This document shows positions 18,911 through 27,325 of a stretch of DNA of 64,000 bases, in pieces. A program made the translations under genes and the position numbers. Within the stretch, counting starts at the first letter, position 1; every line of letters starts with the position of its first letter. Source of the stretch: Candidatus Cloacimonadota bacterium (GTDB lineage Bacteria; UBA4055); the NCBI GenBank assembly GCA_002742935.1, contig PDON01000061.1:35794-99793 (forward strand), written 5' to 3'. The notes under the pieces were generated by a model, which saw only the letters and a list, made by a program, of their open reading frames with translations, made no database searches and was not told the DNA's origin.

Positions 18911-19117
18911 ATGTTATGAGGATATGCTTACCCCCAATCTTTAGCAAAATTTATGGATAAAAAATATAAAATTAAACTTGATTTAAGGCTATAAATAGGT
19001 GTGATTAATACAGTGGAAGGAATTACTTTTTTCTTTTAGCTTTAGGTGGGGGCTTTCTAATAGATCTGACGGTGTAAAAATATTGCCAATAATATTTAGA
19101 TATAATAGGGAGTTTAT

Positions 19118-20410
19118 ATGAAATTTTTAATACTAATGCTTTTACCTGCCGTTATTTTCTGTTCTGAAATAACAAAGATCAACATAGAGGGTATGATAGA
19201 TAATGGTCTTGTGCCTTATGTTGAAAGAGCTATAGGTGAAGCTGAAACTAGCGGATCAAAATATATCATAGTGGAGATAAACACTTTTGGAGGCAGAGTA
19301 GATGCTGCAACAAAACTTAAGGATCTCATAATTGATACTGATATAAGTACTATAGCTTTCATTAATAAGAGAGCTATTAGTGCAGGATCCCTCATTGCCC
19401 TTAGTTGTGATTCTATATTTATGGCTGAGGGTAGCTCAATAGGAGCAACAACAGTTGTTGATGGAGAGGGAAAGAAACAGTCTGAAAAAGCCCAATCATA
19501 TATGAGAGGTGAGATGGGTTCCACAGCTGAACGAACAGGTAAGAATAAACTGATTGCCCAAGCTATGGTTGATGAAGATATTGAGATTGAAAATATAGTT
19601 GAAAAAGGGAAACTTCTAACACTTACTTCCGAGGAAGCTCTAAACTACAAAATTGCTGATAAAATTGTAAAGAATGAGAGTGAGATCTACTCCATTCTAG
19701 GATTATCAAAAAATGACTCATTCACTGTAAAGATTAGCAAATCTGAGAAGATTGTAAGATTCCTTACACACCCTATAGTAAGCTCTCTACTCATAACTTT
19801 AGCATTTTTAGGATTGGTTTTTGAGGTTAAAACCCCCGGATGGGGTGTTGGCGGAACAGTGGGAATCCTTTCTCTACTACTATTTTTCGGATCCCACTAC
19901 ATTGTTGATTTAGCTAATCACTTAGAGCTTATAATACTCTTAGTATCATTTGTTTTAATAGTTTTGGAAATCTTTGTTATACCGGGGTTTGGTATTGCAG
20001 GAATTTTAGGGCTTTTGGGACTTCTTACTTCTCTTTTCTTTGTAATGGTTGGGGAAAATGCCTACCTTGAAGATTATGTTGAAGCAGGAAACATACTGAG
20101 TTCTGCTCTACTCATATCTATTGCCGGAGGATATTTTATGATAAAATATATTCCGAGTATGAAGCTTTTCAGCTCCTTTGTTGTTCTCAAGGAAAATCCT
20201 CACGGATCGGCTATAAGTAATCAAGATGAGTATCTCTCTCTTTTAAATCTTGAAGGTGTTACAACAACAGATTTAAGACCTTCAGGGAAAGTATCCATCA
20301 AAAAAAGATACTACGATGCTATATCTGAAGGTAACTTTATTGATTCAAATACTAAGATTAGAGTTATTAAAGTTGAGGGTAATAAGATTGTTGTAGAAAA
20401 GTTAGCTTAA
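19118..20410 (+). CDS. NfeD-family membrane-bound serine protease
   Basis: A 430-residue ClpP-class membrane protease of the long NfeD type. A signal/anchor at residues 1-15 is followed by a crotonase-like protease domain: VEINTFGGRVDAATKLKDLI, the catalytic serine in KRAISAGSLIAL and the likely catalytic lysine in KKQSEKAQSYMRG. Then come four or five membrane helices (about residues 220-345) and a C-terminal OB-fold NfeD domain (about 360-430). Family members cut hydrophobic C termini of partners such as stomatin and act with flotillin in membrane microdomains. The floA gene follows 95 bases downstream, as expected. The leader carries the AATAGGGAG ribosome site. Confidence 0.93.
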   Translation: MKFLILMLLPAVIFCSEITKINIEGMIDNGLVPYVERAIGEAETSGSKYIIVEINTFGGRVDAATKLKDLIIDTDISTIAFINKRAISAGSLIALSCDSIFMAEGSSIGATTVVDGEGKKQSEKAQSYMRGEMGSTAERTGKNKLIAQAMVDEDIEIENIVEKGKLLTLTSEEALNYKIADKIVKNESEIYSILGLSKNDSFTVKISKSEKIVRFLTHPIVSSLLITLAFLGLVFEVKTPGWGVGGTVGILSLLLFFGSHYIVDLANHLELIILLVSFVLIVLEIFVIPGFGIAGILGLLGLLTSLFFVMVGENAYLEDYVEAGNILSSALLISIAGGYFMIKYIPSMKLFSSFVVLKENPHGSAISNQDEYLSLLNLEGVTTTDLRPSGKVSIKKRYYDAISEGNFIDSNTKIRVIKVEGNKIVVEKLA

Positions 20411-20505
20411 TAGATAGATTTTTAAGTTTCTTTTGTTTGAACTTTAGAATATTTTAAATATAAAGTTTTTTAATTGTAATTTTTAACTAAAAAGAGGTAA
20501 AGAAG

Positions 20506-21504
20506 ATGATGGAACCAAATATCTTTGTCATTATAGGCGGTGTTGTAGCCTTTATTTTCATCTTGATTTTGTTCTCATTTATTCCTGTTGCGTTATGGGT
20601 TAATGCTCTGTTTGCAGGGGTTAAGGTAACCTTGAGCTCTCTAATTGGTATGAGGCTTAGAAAAGTCCCTCCGTCAATTATTGTAAACTCTTTAATTACC
20701 GCTGTTAAAGCAGGTTTAAACTTGACAACAGAAGATCTTGAAACTCACTATATGGCAGGAGGAAATGTTATTAATGTTGTTAATGCTCTTATTGCTGCTG
20801 ACAAAGCAAACATTGAGGTTGATTACCAAACAGCTTGCGGTATTGATCTTGCCGGTAGAAATATATTAGAAGCTATTCAAACTTCCGTAAATCCAAGAGT
20901 TATTGACGCTCCTAGAAATGGTAAGATTGGAGCGGTTGCCAAAGATGGTATTCAAGTTTTGGCAAAAGCTAGGGTTACAGTAAGAACAAATATTAAAACT
21001 CTTGTTGGTGGTGCTACTGAAGAGACAATTATAGCAAGAGTTGGAGAAGGTATTGTTTCTGCAATAGGATCTTCTGAATCCTATAAAATTGTACTTGAAA
21101 ATCCTGATTCTCTATCAAAAATTGTACTTCAGAAGGGTTTGGATACCGGAACGGCCTTTGAGATTCTTTCCATTGATATTGCAGATGTTGATGTAGGACA
21201 AAATATAGGTGCTAATCTTCAAGCGGAGCAAGCAGAGTCTGACCTTAAAGTTGCAAGGGCTAAAGCTGAAACAAGGAGAGCTATGGCTGTTGCTCGTGAG
21301 CAGGAGATGCAGGCAAGTGTTATAGAGATGCAATCTAAGGTTGTTGAAGCAGAAGCTGAAGTTCCAAGAGCCATGGCAGAAGCTTTCAGATCCGGAAATT
21401 TAGGTGTAATGGATTACTACAAGCTTAATAATATTAAAGCCGATACTGAAATGAGAAAAAATTTGGTTGAAGGTATTGATGATGAGAAGACAACTCAAGA
21501 TTAA
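20506..21504 (+). CDS. floA: Flotillin-like protein FloA
   Basis: A 332-residue SPFH-type scaffold of functional membrane microdomains. A single N-terminal membrane hairpin (residues 6-30, [20 protein letters not shown]) is followed by [20 protein letters not shown] and [20 protein letters not shown], closely matching FloA of Firmicutes, with the long Ala/Glu-rich coiled coil at the end (residues 240-300). Length is typical. It lies just after nfeD, its usual partner, and a strong terminator follows at 21530. Confidence 0.95.
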   Translation: MMEPNIFVIIGGVVAFIFILILFSFIPVALWVNALFAGVKVTLSSLIGMRLRKVPPSIIVNSLITAVKAGLNLTTEDLETHYMAGGNVINVVNALIAADKANIEVDYQTACGIDLAGRNILEAIQTSVNPRVIDAPRNGKIGAVAKDGIQVLAKARVTVRTNIKTLVGGATEETIIARVGEGIVSAIGSSESYKIVLENPDSLSKIVLQKGLDTGTAFEILSIDIADVDVGQNIGANLQAEQAESDLKVARAKAETRRAMAVAREQEMQASVIEMQSKVVEAEAEVPRAMAEAFRSGNLGVMDYYKLNNIKADTEMRKNLVEGIDDEKTTQD

Positions 21505-21529
21505 TATTGTAAAATAGATTAATTTAAGA

Positions 21530-21572
21530 AAGCTCAAGGTGCACAAAACCTCACCTTGAGCTTGTTATTTTT
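21530..21572 (+). terminator. Terminator after floA
   Basis: A perfect 12-bp stem AAGCTCAAGGTG / CACCTTGAGCTT with a 10-base loop, followed by GTTATTTTT. It ends 44 bases before the next gene, so that gene likely has its own promoter or relies on read-through. Confidence 0.85.
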
Positions 21573-21615
21573 CATAATCTGGATTAAAAGCCACTAAAGT
21601 AATAGGGAGTATATT

Positions 21616-22023
21616 GTGGATGATTTTATACCTATTATAATATTTATTCTTATTGGAGTATTTTCATCTCTAAATAAAAAGATGAAAGCCAAAAAGCAGG
21701 GTTTGAAACCCAAAAAGAAACCTAAAACTATAGATCTCAATAAAAGAGGTTCTACTCATAAATCTTCAAAAACTACCATAGAGAGTGTTACTCCTGAACT
21801 GTATAATGAAGAAAGTTTAGATGACTTTGTTAATATCTATTCTGAAAAAAGCATGGAAAAGGATCTTTTTGAGGAGGTTTCTCAAGAAAGGGAGGTAGAA
21901 AACAAATCTTCAGAAGTTACCAAAAAAGAGTTAAAAAAAGAGAAGAGAAGAGGAGTTAAGGTAAGCAATAGACTTTTAAGAAATAGTGTGCTTATGAAAG
22001 AGGTTTTGGAAACAAAGTTTTAA
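21616..22023 (+). CDS. Small membrane-anchored basic protein after nfeD-floA
   Basis: A 135-residue protein of unknown function starting at GTG behind an AATAGGGAG site. Residues 5-18 form one membrane segment (IIIFILIGVFSSL), followed by a strongly basic stretch (KKMKAKKQGLKPKKKPK), an acidic middle and a basic C terminus ending RNSVLMKEVLETKF. This build (one helix, charged tail, conserved helical end) is common among small proteins near nfeD/flotillin or secretion genes, but no named family is recognised. It is separated from floA by a terminator. Confidence 0.65.
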   Translation: MDDFIPIIIFILIGVFSSLNKKMKAKKQGLKPKKKPKTIDLNKRGSTHKSSKTTIESVTPELYNEESLDDFVNIYSEKSMEKDLFEEVSQEREVENKSSEVTKKELKKEKRRGVKVSNRLLRNSVLMKEVLETKF

Positions 22024-22037
22024 ATTGTAGTTACTAT

Positions 22038-22460
22038 AAAATGAGTACTGTAATATAGCTGGAAAGAAGTTCCGACAAAATCAATCCCAAGTAAATAGTA
22101 GAGATTATGACCGAGAGCGGTAGAAACCTTTCTTAATGCCAACCATAAAGAATAAGTTCTTTGTTTGGACTTTATGCCCCAATTATGTTTTTGCTTCTTT
22201 TAAATATAAAAACTTTCCAAAAACTCAGACTGGACTAGAAACGAGTAGTAGAAGGAGTTATTTTTTTATGTGATCCATAGCCTAGTAAGCCTAGGTGATT
22301 TGAACATAAAAAAGTGATGACGCAGTAATAGGAAGTTTATCGGTAGTCTGTAGATTTAAAAAAAATCTTAAAACTTATCCCAGGCTTATAGATAAAGTTG
22401 CATACAGCATTCTATTTATTATACTAAATATTAGATAAATATCCATATTAAACTCAGATT
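22038..22460 (+). repeat. Inverted-terminal-repeat element containing core repeat copy 3
   Basis: The right end at 22443-22460 (CCATATTAAACTCAGATT) differs from the 18-bp terminal repeat at 56830 only by transitions; the left end near 22038 (AAAATGAGTACTGTAATA) is a weak match. The core repeat is at 22226-22350. The tail 22352-22440 matches the tail of the element at 60509-60802. The interior 22060-22200 holds no gene. Confidence 0.6.
22226..22350 (+). repeat. Intergenic core repeat, copy 3
   Basis: 125 bases from CAGACT to AGTCTG with the shared blocks AGAAACGAGTAGTA, GTGAT and TGATGACGCAGTAAT. The inner hairpin reads GCCTAG-TAAG-CCTAGGTG and the outer stem TTTTTTATGT / ACATAAAAAA, so pairing is kept although bases differ from copy 1. 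Confidence 0.8.
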
Positions 22461-22705
22461 ATATTAAGCTTTAGGCTTATTTTAGCACACAGGTTGAGGC
22501 TTGTTTAATATTAATAGTTCAGAGTTTATTTAATTATCTATTGACTTGAAAATAATCTTCCCCTATTTTACAATAGAGGTCAAAATATTATTGAAAAAAT
22601 AATTGTATCATTCTTGTAATCTAAAAAAGATCTCTTTAGTAAGAAAATATTATAAGAATTTTTTATTATTACAATTTGTGTTAATCTAAGTAATAAGGAG
22701 TTAAT

Positions 22706-23284
22706 ATGGCTATTGATGGCGAAGTAAAAGTATCGAAAGTTATTGAAGAAGCAAAAGAATCTATGGGAAAGGCTTTAGATCATCTTAAGGCTGAACTTGA
22801 AAAGATGAGAGCAGGTAGGGCAACCATGCATACTTTAGATCCGGTTAAGGTGGATTCTTACGGATCACTAGTTCCGGTAAGTCAAGTTGCAACTATCTCT
22901 ATTCCGGAACCAAGACAGATTACTATTACTCCTTGGGATAAAAATATGATTAAGGAGATTGAAAAAGGTATAATTAACTCAAATCTAGGGTTTAATCCTT
23001 CAAGTGATGGTAGCGTTGTTAGAGTAACTATACCTGCACTTACAGAGGAGACAAGAAAAAACTTAGTAAAAGAGGTTAAAAAACTTGGTGAAAACTGTAA
23101 GGTTTCTATTAGGAATGCAAGAAAGCAGGCAAATAGTGAGCTTGACAGACTTGCTAAGGATGAAGGTGTAAGTGAGAATAGAAGAGATAATGAAAAGATT
23201 ACTGTTCAAGAACTTACTGATGACCACAACACAAAAGTTGATGAGATATTGAAAGAGAAAGAAACAGAGGTTATGACTGTTTAG
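22706..23284 (+). CDS. frr: Ribosome recycling factor
   Basis: Splits post-termination ribosomes together with EF-G. Three-helix-bundle motifs are clear: LKAELEKMRAGRATMHTLDPV, GSLVPVSQVATISIPEPRQI, PWDKNMIKEIEKGI, SNLGFNPSSDGSVVRVTIP, LTEETRKNLVKEVK and the end region NARKQANSELDRL. The length of 192 is near the usual 185. An AAGGAG ribosome site precedes the ATG. The commonly adjacent pyrH and tsf genes are absent, so frr is a single transcription unit here, closed by a terminator at 23310. Confidence 0.97.
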   Translation: MAIDGEVKVSKVIEEAKESMGKALDHLKAELEKMRAGRATMHTLDPVKVDSYGSLVPVSQVATISIPEPRQITITPWDKNMIKEIEKGIINSNLGFNPSSDGSVVRVTIPALTEETRKNLVKEVKKLGENCKVSIRNARKQANSELDRLAKDEGVSENRRDNEKITVQELTDDHNTKVDEILKEKETEVMTV

Positions 23285-23309
23285 TTTTTATGTAAAAATA
23301 TTCCTAGGT

Positions 23310-23340
23310 AAAAAAGCTTTCAATTTTGGGAGCTTTTTTG
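23310..23340 (+). terminator. Terminator after frr
   Basis: Stem AAAAAAGCT / AGCTTTTTT with a 12-base loop, 25 bases after the frr stop and ending in a T-run. Confidence 0.75.
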
Positions 23341-23486
23341 CTTAAATCAACTCTAACGCTAAAAATGTAATGGGAATTTATCCTGAAAAGCGTGAGAAAC
23401 ATTTGGAATATAATAGACAAAATGTTTTTAAAGATGATATAATTTTGTATAAATAAAAACTAGATACAACAAGGAGAATGGAATAA

Positions 23487-24092
23487 ATGGTAAATTTTAA
23501 ATTTAATAATAAGAAGAAGGAACTCTTTTTAATATTGATATCCTTAGCAGTTTTATTAATATTTAGTTGCGAGGAAAACAGAAAGCAAAAAAGTAATAGT
23601 TTGGAAAAAAATGAAACAGTATCAGTTTCAAATGAGAATATTGTTAAGGAGCTTTTTGTAGACAAAAATGGGAATAAGCTAAATATAACATTTAACAACA
23701 CCAAAGGTATAGCAACAATCTATTTCAAGGGTGAAAAAGCTGAACTCAAAGAGGAGAGATCTGCTTCAGGAATTTGGTATACAAACAAAAACTTCGATTT
23801 AAGCGGAAAAGGGAATGATATTACACTTAAAAAAGATGGAAATATTGTATTTGAACACTATGATGATATTGTAAGGATTGAATCAAAAAATGAGGCAGGA
23901 GAAAAACTGAATTTAGTTTTTAACAATTCACAGGGAACTGTTAAGGCTTATTTGAACGGTGGTGAACAAATAGATATGAAAGAGAAAAGAGCAGCTTCGG
24001 GAATTTGGTATACTAATGAACATTATGAATTGAGTGGAAAAGGTGATAAATATAAGTTGAGAAAAGATGGAGTAATAATATTTGAGAATTGA
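23487..24092 (+). CDS. Lipoprotein with two MliC-like domains
   Basis: A 201-residue envelope lipoprotein. The lipobox lies at residues 25-28 (IFSC) after a positively charged start and a hydrophobic stretch. Two tandem repeats of about 65 residues follow, each with a strand-rich N half (LNITFNNTKGIATIYF; LNLVFNNSQGTVKAYL) and the motif SGIWYTN..(F/Y)(D/E)LSGKG.....L(K/R)KDG. That motif is the signature of MliC/PliC inhibitors of C-type lysozyme, whose SGxxY and KG loops enter the lysozyme active site. An internal duplication is evident because the two repeats are closely similar. Likely role: protection of peptidoglycan from lysozyme at the outer membrane. It is a single gene. Confidence 0.8.
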   Translation: MVNFKFNNKKKELFLILISLAVLLIFSCEENRKQKSNSLEKNETVSVSNENIVKELFVDKNGNKLNITFNNTKGIATIYFKGEKAELKEERSASGIWYTNKNFDLSGKGNDITLKKDGNIVFEHYDDIVRIESKNEAGEKLNLVFNNSQGTVKAYLNGGEQIDMKEKRAASGIWYTNEHYELSGKGDKYKLRKDGVIIFEN

Positions 24093-24099
24093 TAACCTT

Positions 24100-24237
24100 T
24101 GGGATCTACTGAAAAATGGGAAACCTTATCAATTGATTCGTGTCTCACCCGAAAATCAATAACCACTAACATGTAAAGGAGGAGTTAATTACTAATCTTT
24201 TAACTGGTAATTCTTAAACTTTTTTCAATAGATCCCA
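24100..24237. repeat. Short inverted-repeat element, second family, copy 2
   Basis: A 138-base unit with 17-bp terminal inverted repeats TGGGATCTACTGAAAAA (24100-24116) and TTTTTCAATAGATCCCA (24221-24237), one mismatch. No coding sequence lies inside. The ends resemble those of the unit at 15839-15960. Confidence 0.65.
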
Positions 24238-24389
24238 TATATTCATATCCCTTAAAAAACCCAAGATAAGAGCTTATAATATAACTTTTACGGTAGGTCG
24301 TAGTTAAAAAATATGAAAATTATGGTAAAATTTATTATCTTAATTTTAGGAAAGCCGTAATAATTGAACATGAAGAAAGAATTAGTAGT

Positions 24390-25007
24390 ATGATAGTTAG
24401 ACTTTACGAAGAAAACCCTAGACAAAAAGAGATTGATCAGGTGTTAAAGGTCTTAAATAATGGAGGAGTGATAATCTACCCTACGGATACAGGATATTGT
24501 ATGGGTTGTGATCTCCACAGTAAGAAGGGGTTAGAAAAACTTCTCTCTATTAAAAGATCAAAGAAAAAGGAGTATTTAAGTTTTGTTTGTAGTAGCTTGA
24601 AACATATAAGTGACTATGCAGTTGTTTCAAATGACTCATTCAAGATAATGAAAAAATGCCTTCCAGGACCGTATACCTTTATTTTAGAATCAACAAATCA
24701 GGTTTATAAACTTGTTTCCAAAGGTAAGAAAAGTGTAGGTATAAGGATTCCTAATAATAATATCATTTTAACTTTAGTTAAAGATCTCGGAAGACCCATT
24801 ATATCAACAAGTATAAATCAAGAGGGTGATTTTGATAATGTGTTGGCTGATGTAGAAGATATTAAGGCAAAATACTCTAAACTTGTTGATTGTATAATAG
24901 ATAGCGGGTACATATATCCTGAGCTGTCTACAGTTATTGATTTAAGTGACTATGAGATTGAAATTGTTAGAGAGGGTAAAGGTTCAGTTGATTGGTTAAT
25001 AAACTAA
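24390..25007 (+). CDS. Sua5/YciO/YrdC family protein
   Basis: A 205-residue protein with the YrdC fold: GGVIIYPTDTGYCMGCDL near residue 27, the basic motif IKRSKKKEYLSFVC, CLPGPYTFIL and the RPIISTSIN nucleotide-binding loop near residue 140. Family members make threonylcarbamoyl-AMP for the t6A modification of tRNA. The pattern, short and without a C-terminal Sua5 domain, is closer to YciO than to TsaC, so the exact activity is uncertain. It opens a tight run of four genes (10-, 1- and minus-13-base gaps) with a PorV-like barrel, an RseC-like protein and a UbiA enzyme. Confidence 0.88.
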   Translation: MIVRLYEENPRQKEIDQVLKVLNNGGVIIYPTDTGYCMGCDLHSKKGLEKLLSIKRSKKKEYLSFVCSSLKHISDYAVVSNDSFKIMKKCLPGPYTFILESTNQVYKLVSKGKKSVGIRIPNNNIILTLVKDLGRPIISTSINQEGDFDNVLADVEDIKAKYSKLVDCIIDSGYIYPELSTVIDLSDYEIEIVREGKGSVDWLIN

Positions 25008-25017
25008 AGTAGGATTT

Positions 25018-25968
25018 ATGAAAAAGATAATATTTGGGATTTTTTCAATACTTTTTATATTAAATGGTTCATCAAAGTATGCCGGAGAGTTTATTACCGG
25101 TTCAATGGATCCCAGAAGCTTGGCTCTTGGAAATAATATTTTAACCTCATTTTCAGATGCAACGGCAGCTTATTACAACCCCTCTTTTATGCCGGAACTT
25201 GAAGGGAAAAGTCTCTTTATTTCCCATAGTGAGAGATTTGAAGGATTGGTTAATCAAGAGTTTATAGGTTTTACAACTAAAATGGATAATCATTATCTAG
25301 GTTTTACTCTTATCAGATTGGGTGTTGATGATATCCCTCTAACCAAACTGGATAGTAATGAAGGTGGTGTATCTGAAAATAACAGACCTTCTATTTCAAA
25401 ATATGTGGATGATAATGAGATAGCCCTAGGAGTCTCCTACGGTTTTAAATACAATGAAAAGTTTAATTTTGGTGGCTCTGCCAAAATCCTATACAAAGGT
25501 TTTGAGGAAGAATCTGCTTACGGTGTAGGTTTTGATATTTCTGCTCTATATAAATTTGATGAAAAAAACCTATTTGCAGCTAAGATTCAAGATGTAACAA
25601 CCTCTTCTCTTTTTTGGACAACCGGTAGTAGTGAGTTTATAAAACCATCTATATATTTTGGTGGAGAGTACAACCTATTTTGGGAATATATGAATGCCAA
25701 TGTAAAGCTTTTAGGTGGTGGTCGAATAGGAACGGAAGGTTATGATAGGAATAGTGATCTCTCTTTTTCTGAGTTTGATCTAACCTTTAACGGAGGTGTT
25801 GAATTTTTGATAAGTGAGGTACTTATCCTTAGGGGTGGAACAGAGATGGAAAGATGGGGATGTGGAGTTGGAGTTACTATGTACGGAGCAGAGCTTGATT
25901 ATTCATTTAAACCTAATAATAATCTTGGAGATACCCACAAAGTAAGTTTAAGTTATAATTGGAAATAG
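25018..25968 (+). CDS. PorV/PorQ-like outer-membrane beta-barrel
   Basis: A 316-residue outer-membrane protein with a signal peptide (residues 1-20). The start of the mature part, YAGEFITGSMDPRSLALGN followed by SDATAAYYNPSFMPEL, is the FadL-like entrance typical of the PorV/PorQ family, and the rest is alternating beta strands ending in an aromatic-rich strand (VSLSYNWK). PorV shuttles type IX substrates from the translocon to the cell surface, and three such substrates are encoded in this window (12587, 31565, 53202). Whether this copy serves type IX secretion or another task is not shown. It lies 10 bases after the YciO-like gene and one base before the RseC-like gene. Confidence 0.82.
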   Translation: MKKIIFGIFSILFILNGSSKYAGEFITGSMDPRSLALGNNILTSFSDATAAYYNPSFMPELEGKSLFISHSERFEGLVNQEFIGFTTKMDNHYLGFTLIRLGVDDIPLTKLDSNEGGVSENNRPSISKYVDDNEIALGVSYGFKYNEKFNFGGSAKILYKGFEEESAYGVGFDISALYKFDEKNLFAAKIQDVTTSSLFWTTGSSEFIKPSIYFGGEYNLFWEYMNANVKLLGGGRIGTEGYDRNSDLSFSEFDLTFNGGVEFLISEVLILRGGTEMERWGCGVGVTMYGAELDYSFKPNNNLGDTHKVSLSYNWK

Positions 25969-25969
25969 C

Positions 25970-26407
25970 ATGGAAAAAGGAGTGGTTCAGAGAGTAGATG
26001 AAAGATTTGCATATATCACAATGAGACTTGAAGGTGGTTGTAAAACATGTGTAAATAAGGCTCTTTGTTTTGCAGGAGATAAACCAATTCCTCTTAAAAT
26101 TGAGAACGCTCTTGATCTAAACAAGGGTGATATAGTTGAGTTTGATATAAAGCCGGCAAAAAAGATTATTTCAGGCTTTCTTCTATTCATTCTTCCTATA
26201 TTTAATCTTATAGCCGGCTACTACTTAGGTGCCTACTATGGTAAGAGTGAAGTATCGGGAATAATAGGATCATTCATTGGCATTCTTGTTTCGGGTATTG
26301 AACTTATATCCATTAATAAAATTATAGAAAAAAACAGATCTTTAATTCCTCAAAATATAAGAAAAGTTGAATCAACTTCTCTTGATAATCTCTCATGCGA
26401 TACTTAA
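25970..26407 (+). CDS. RseC/MucC-type redox membrane protein
   Basis: A 145-residue inner-membrane protein. The N-terminal beta domain carries the cysteine cluster GGCKTCVNKALCF (CxxC then x5 C). It is followed by two membrane helices (about residues 65-84 and 88-113) and a basic end, exactly the RseC/MucC layout. Relatives take part in reducing the SoxR iron-sulfur cluster together with the Rnf complex or modulate envelope stress signalling. No rnf or sigma-E genes are adjacent, so its task here is open. The gene is one base from the PorV-like gene and overlaps the next by 13 bases, so translation is coupled. Confidence 0.85.
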   Translation: MEKGVVQRVDERFAYITMRLEGGCKTCVNKALCFAGDKPIPLKIENALDLNKGDIVEFDIKPAKKIISGFLLFILPIFNLIAGYYLGAYYGKSEVSGIIGSFIGILVSGIELISINKIIEKNRSLIPQNIRKVESTSLDNLSCDT

Positions 26408-27195
26408 TAGAATATTTAAGGTTAGTCAGATTTATAAATATTTTGATTATTTCACTATCATTAGTCGTTACGGCTATTTTGATAGAGTTACCTTTTAACA
26501 TTACAACCTTTCTGACAATATTGACTGTTGTTCTAACTCTTGGTAACGGAAATATAATCAATGATATATTTGACTATGATATTGATCTTGTAAACAGAGC
26601 TAAAAGAGTTTTACCATCGGGCAGAATATCTCTTAGAAGTGCAAAGATAATCTATTCTATAACTCTCTTTATAATAATATTTATAGGCTCTTTACTTTCG
26701 GAAAGAAGAGTTATTGAGCTTCTTCTAGTAAATGGAATCTTATTTTTATACTCTTCCCATTTAAAAAAAATACCTATTTTATCAAATATAACTGTATCCC
26801 TTATTACAGCTTATACATTTCTTTATATTTCAAATTTTAAGCTAGATGGTGTTGTAATATTTTTTATGTTAACAGCTTTTTTCACAAATTTTAGTAGAGA
26901 AATTGTAAAAGATTTTGAAGATATTGAAGGTGATATACTGTTTGGGTACAAATCTCTGCCTTTTTTGAATAAAAAATTATCTAAATCCCTAGTAAAAATT
27001 TTACTTTTTCTAAATTTAGGAATAACGATCTTATACTTTAGAAATAGTATAATTGAAGCCTCTTTGTTAATAATGCTAAATATATACTTGGTAGCTATTG
27101 ACCCCTTTAAAGAGGCTGGAAAGTATCAAAAATGGCTAAAGCTATTAATGGGATTAGGTATTTTAACCACTCTTTTTGTAGAACGACTAATTTGA
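26395..27195 (+). CDS. UbiA-family prenyltransferase, DGGGP-synthase-like
   Basis: A 266-residue polytopic membrane enzyme (about eight helices) that transfers a prenyl chain. The first aspartate motif reads NDIFDYDIDLVNRAKR, then VLPSGRISLRSA, and the second is REIVKDFEDIEGD. These patterns (NDxFDxxxDxxNRxxRxxPSGxIS and REIxKDxEDxxGD) match digeranylgeranylglyceryl phosphate synthase and bacterial relatives better than UbiA of ubiquinone synthesis or MenA. The substrate is therefore probably a prenylated glycerol phosphate or a similar acceptor, but this is an inference from motifs. The start overlaps the RseC-like gene by 13 bases. Confidence 0.85.
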   Translation: MRYLIEYLRLVRFINILIISLSLVVTAILIELPFNITTFLTILTVVLTLGNGNIINDIFDYDIDLVNRAKRVLPSGRISLRSAKIIYSITLFIIIFIGSLLSERRVIELLLVNGILFLYSSHLKKIPILSNITVSLITAYTFLYISNFKLDGVVIFFMLTAFFTNFSREIVKDFEDIEGDILFGYKSLPFLNKKLSKSLVKILLFLNLGITILYFRNSIIEASLLIMLNIYLVAIDPFKEAGKYQKWLKLLMGLGILTTLFVERLI

Positions 27196-27325
27196 ATTGT
27201 TTAAAATCAGAAGATTAAATTTTTATTTTAACACAATAATTGAGAGCTTAGAATTAACAAATGAACTAACCTAAATTGAGTTTACCGTAATTTATAATCT
27301 TTTATATCTTTTTGGTAGATACTAA

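Noticed and set aside
18930..19060. Possible hairpin pairing CCCCC (near 18941) with GGGGG (near 19047)
   Set aside because: Only short arms pair and the flanking bases do not; chance is likely.
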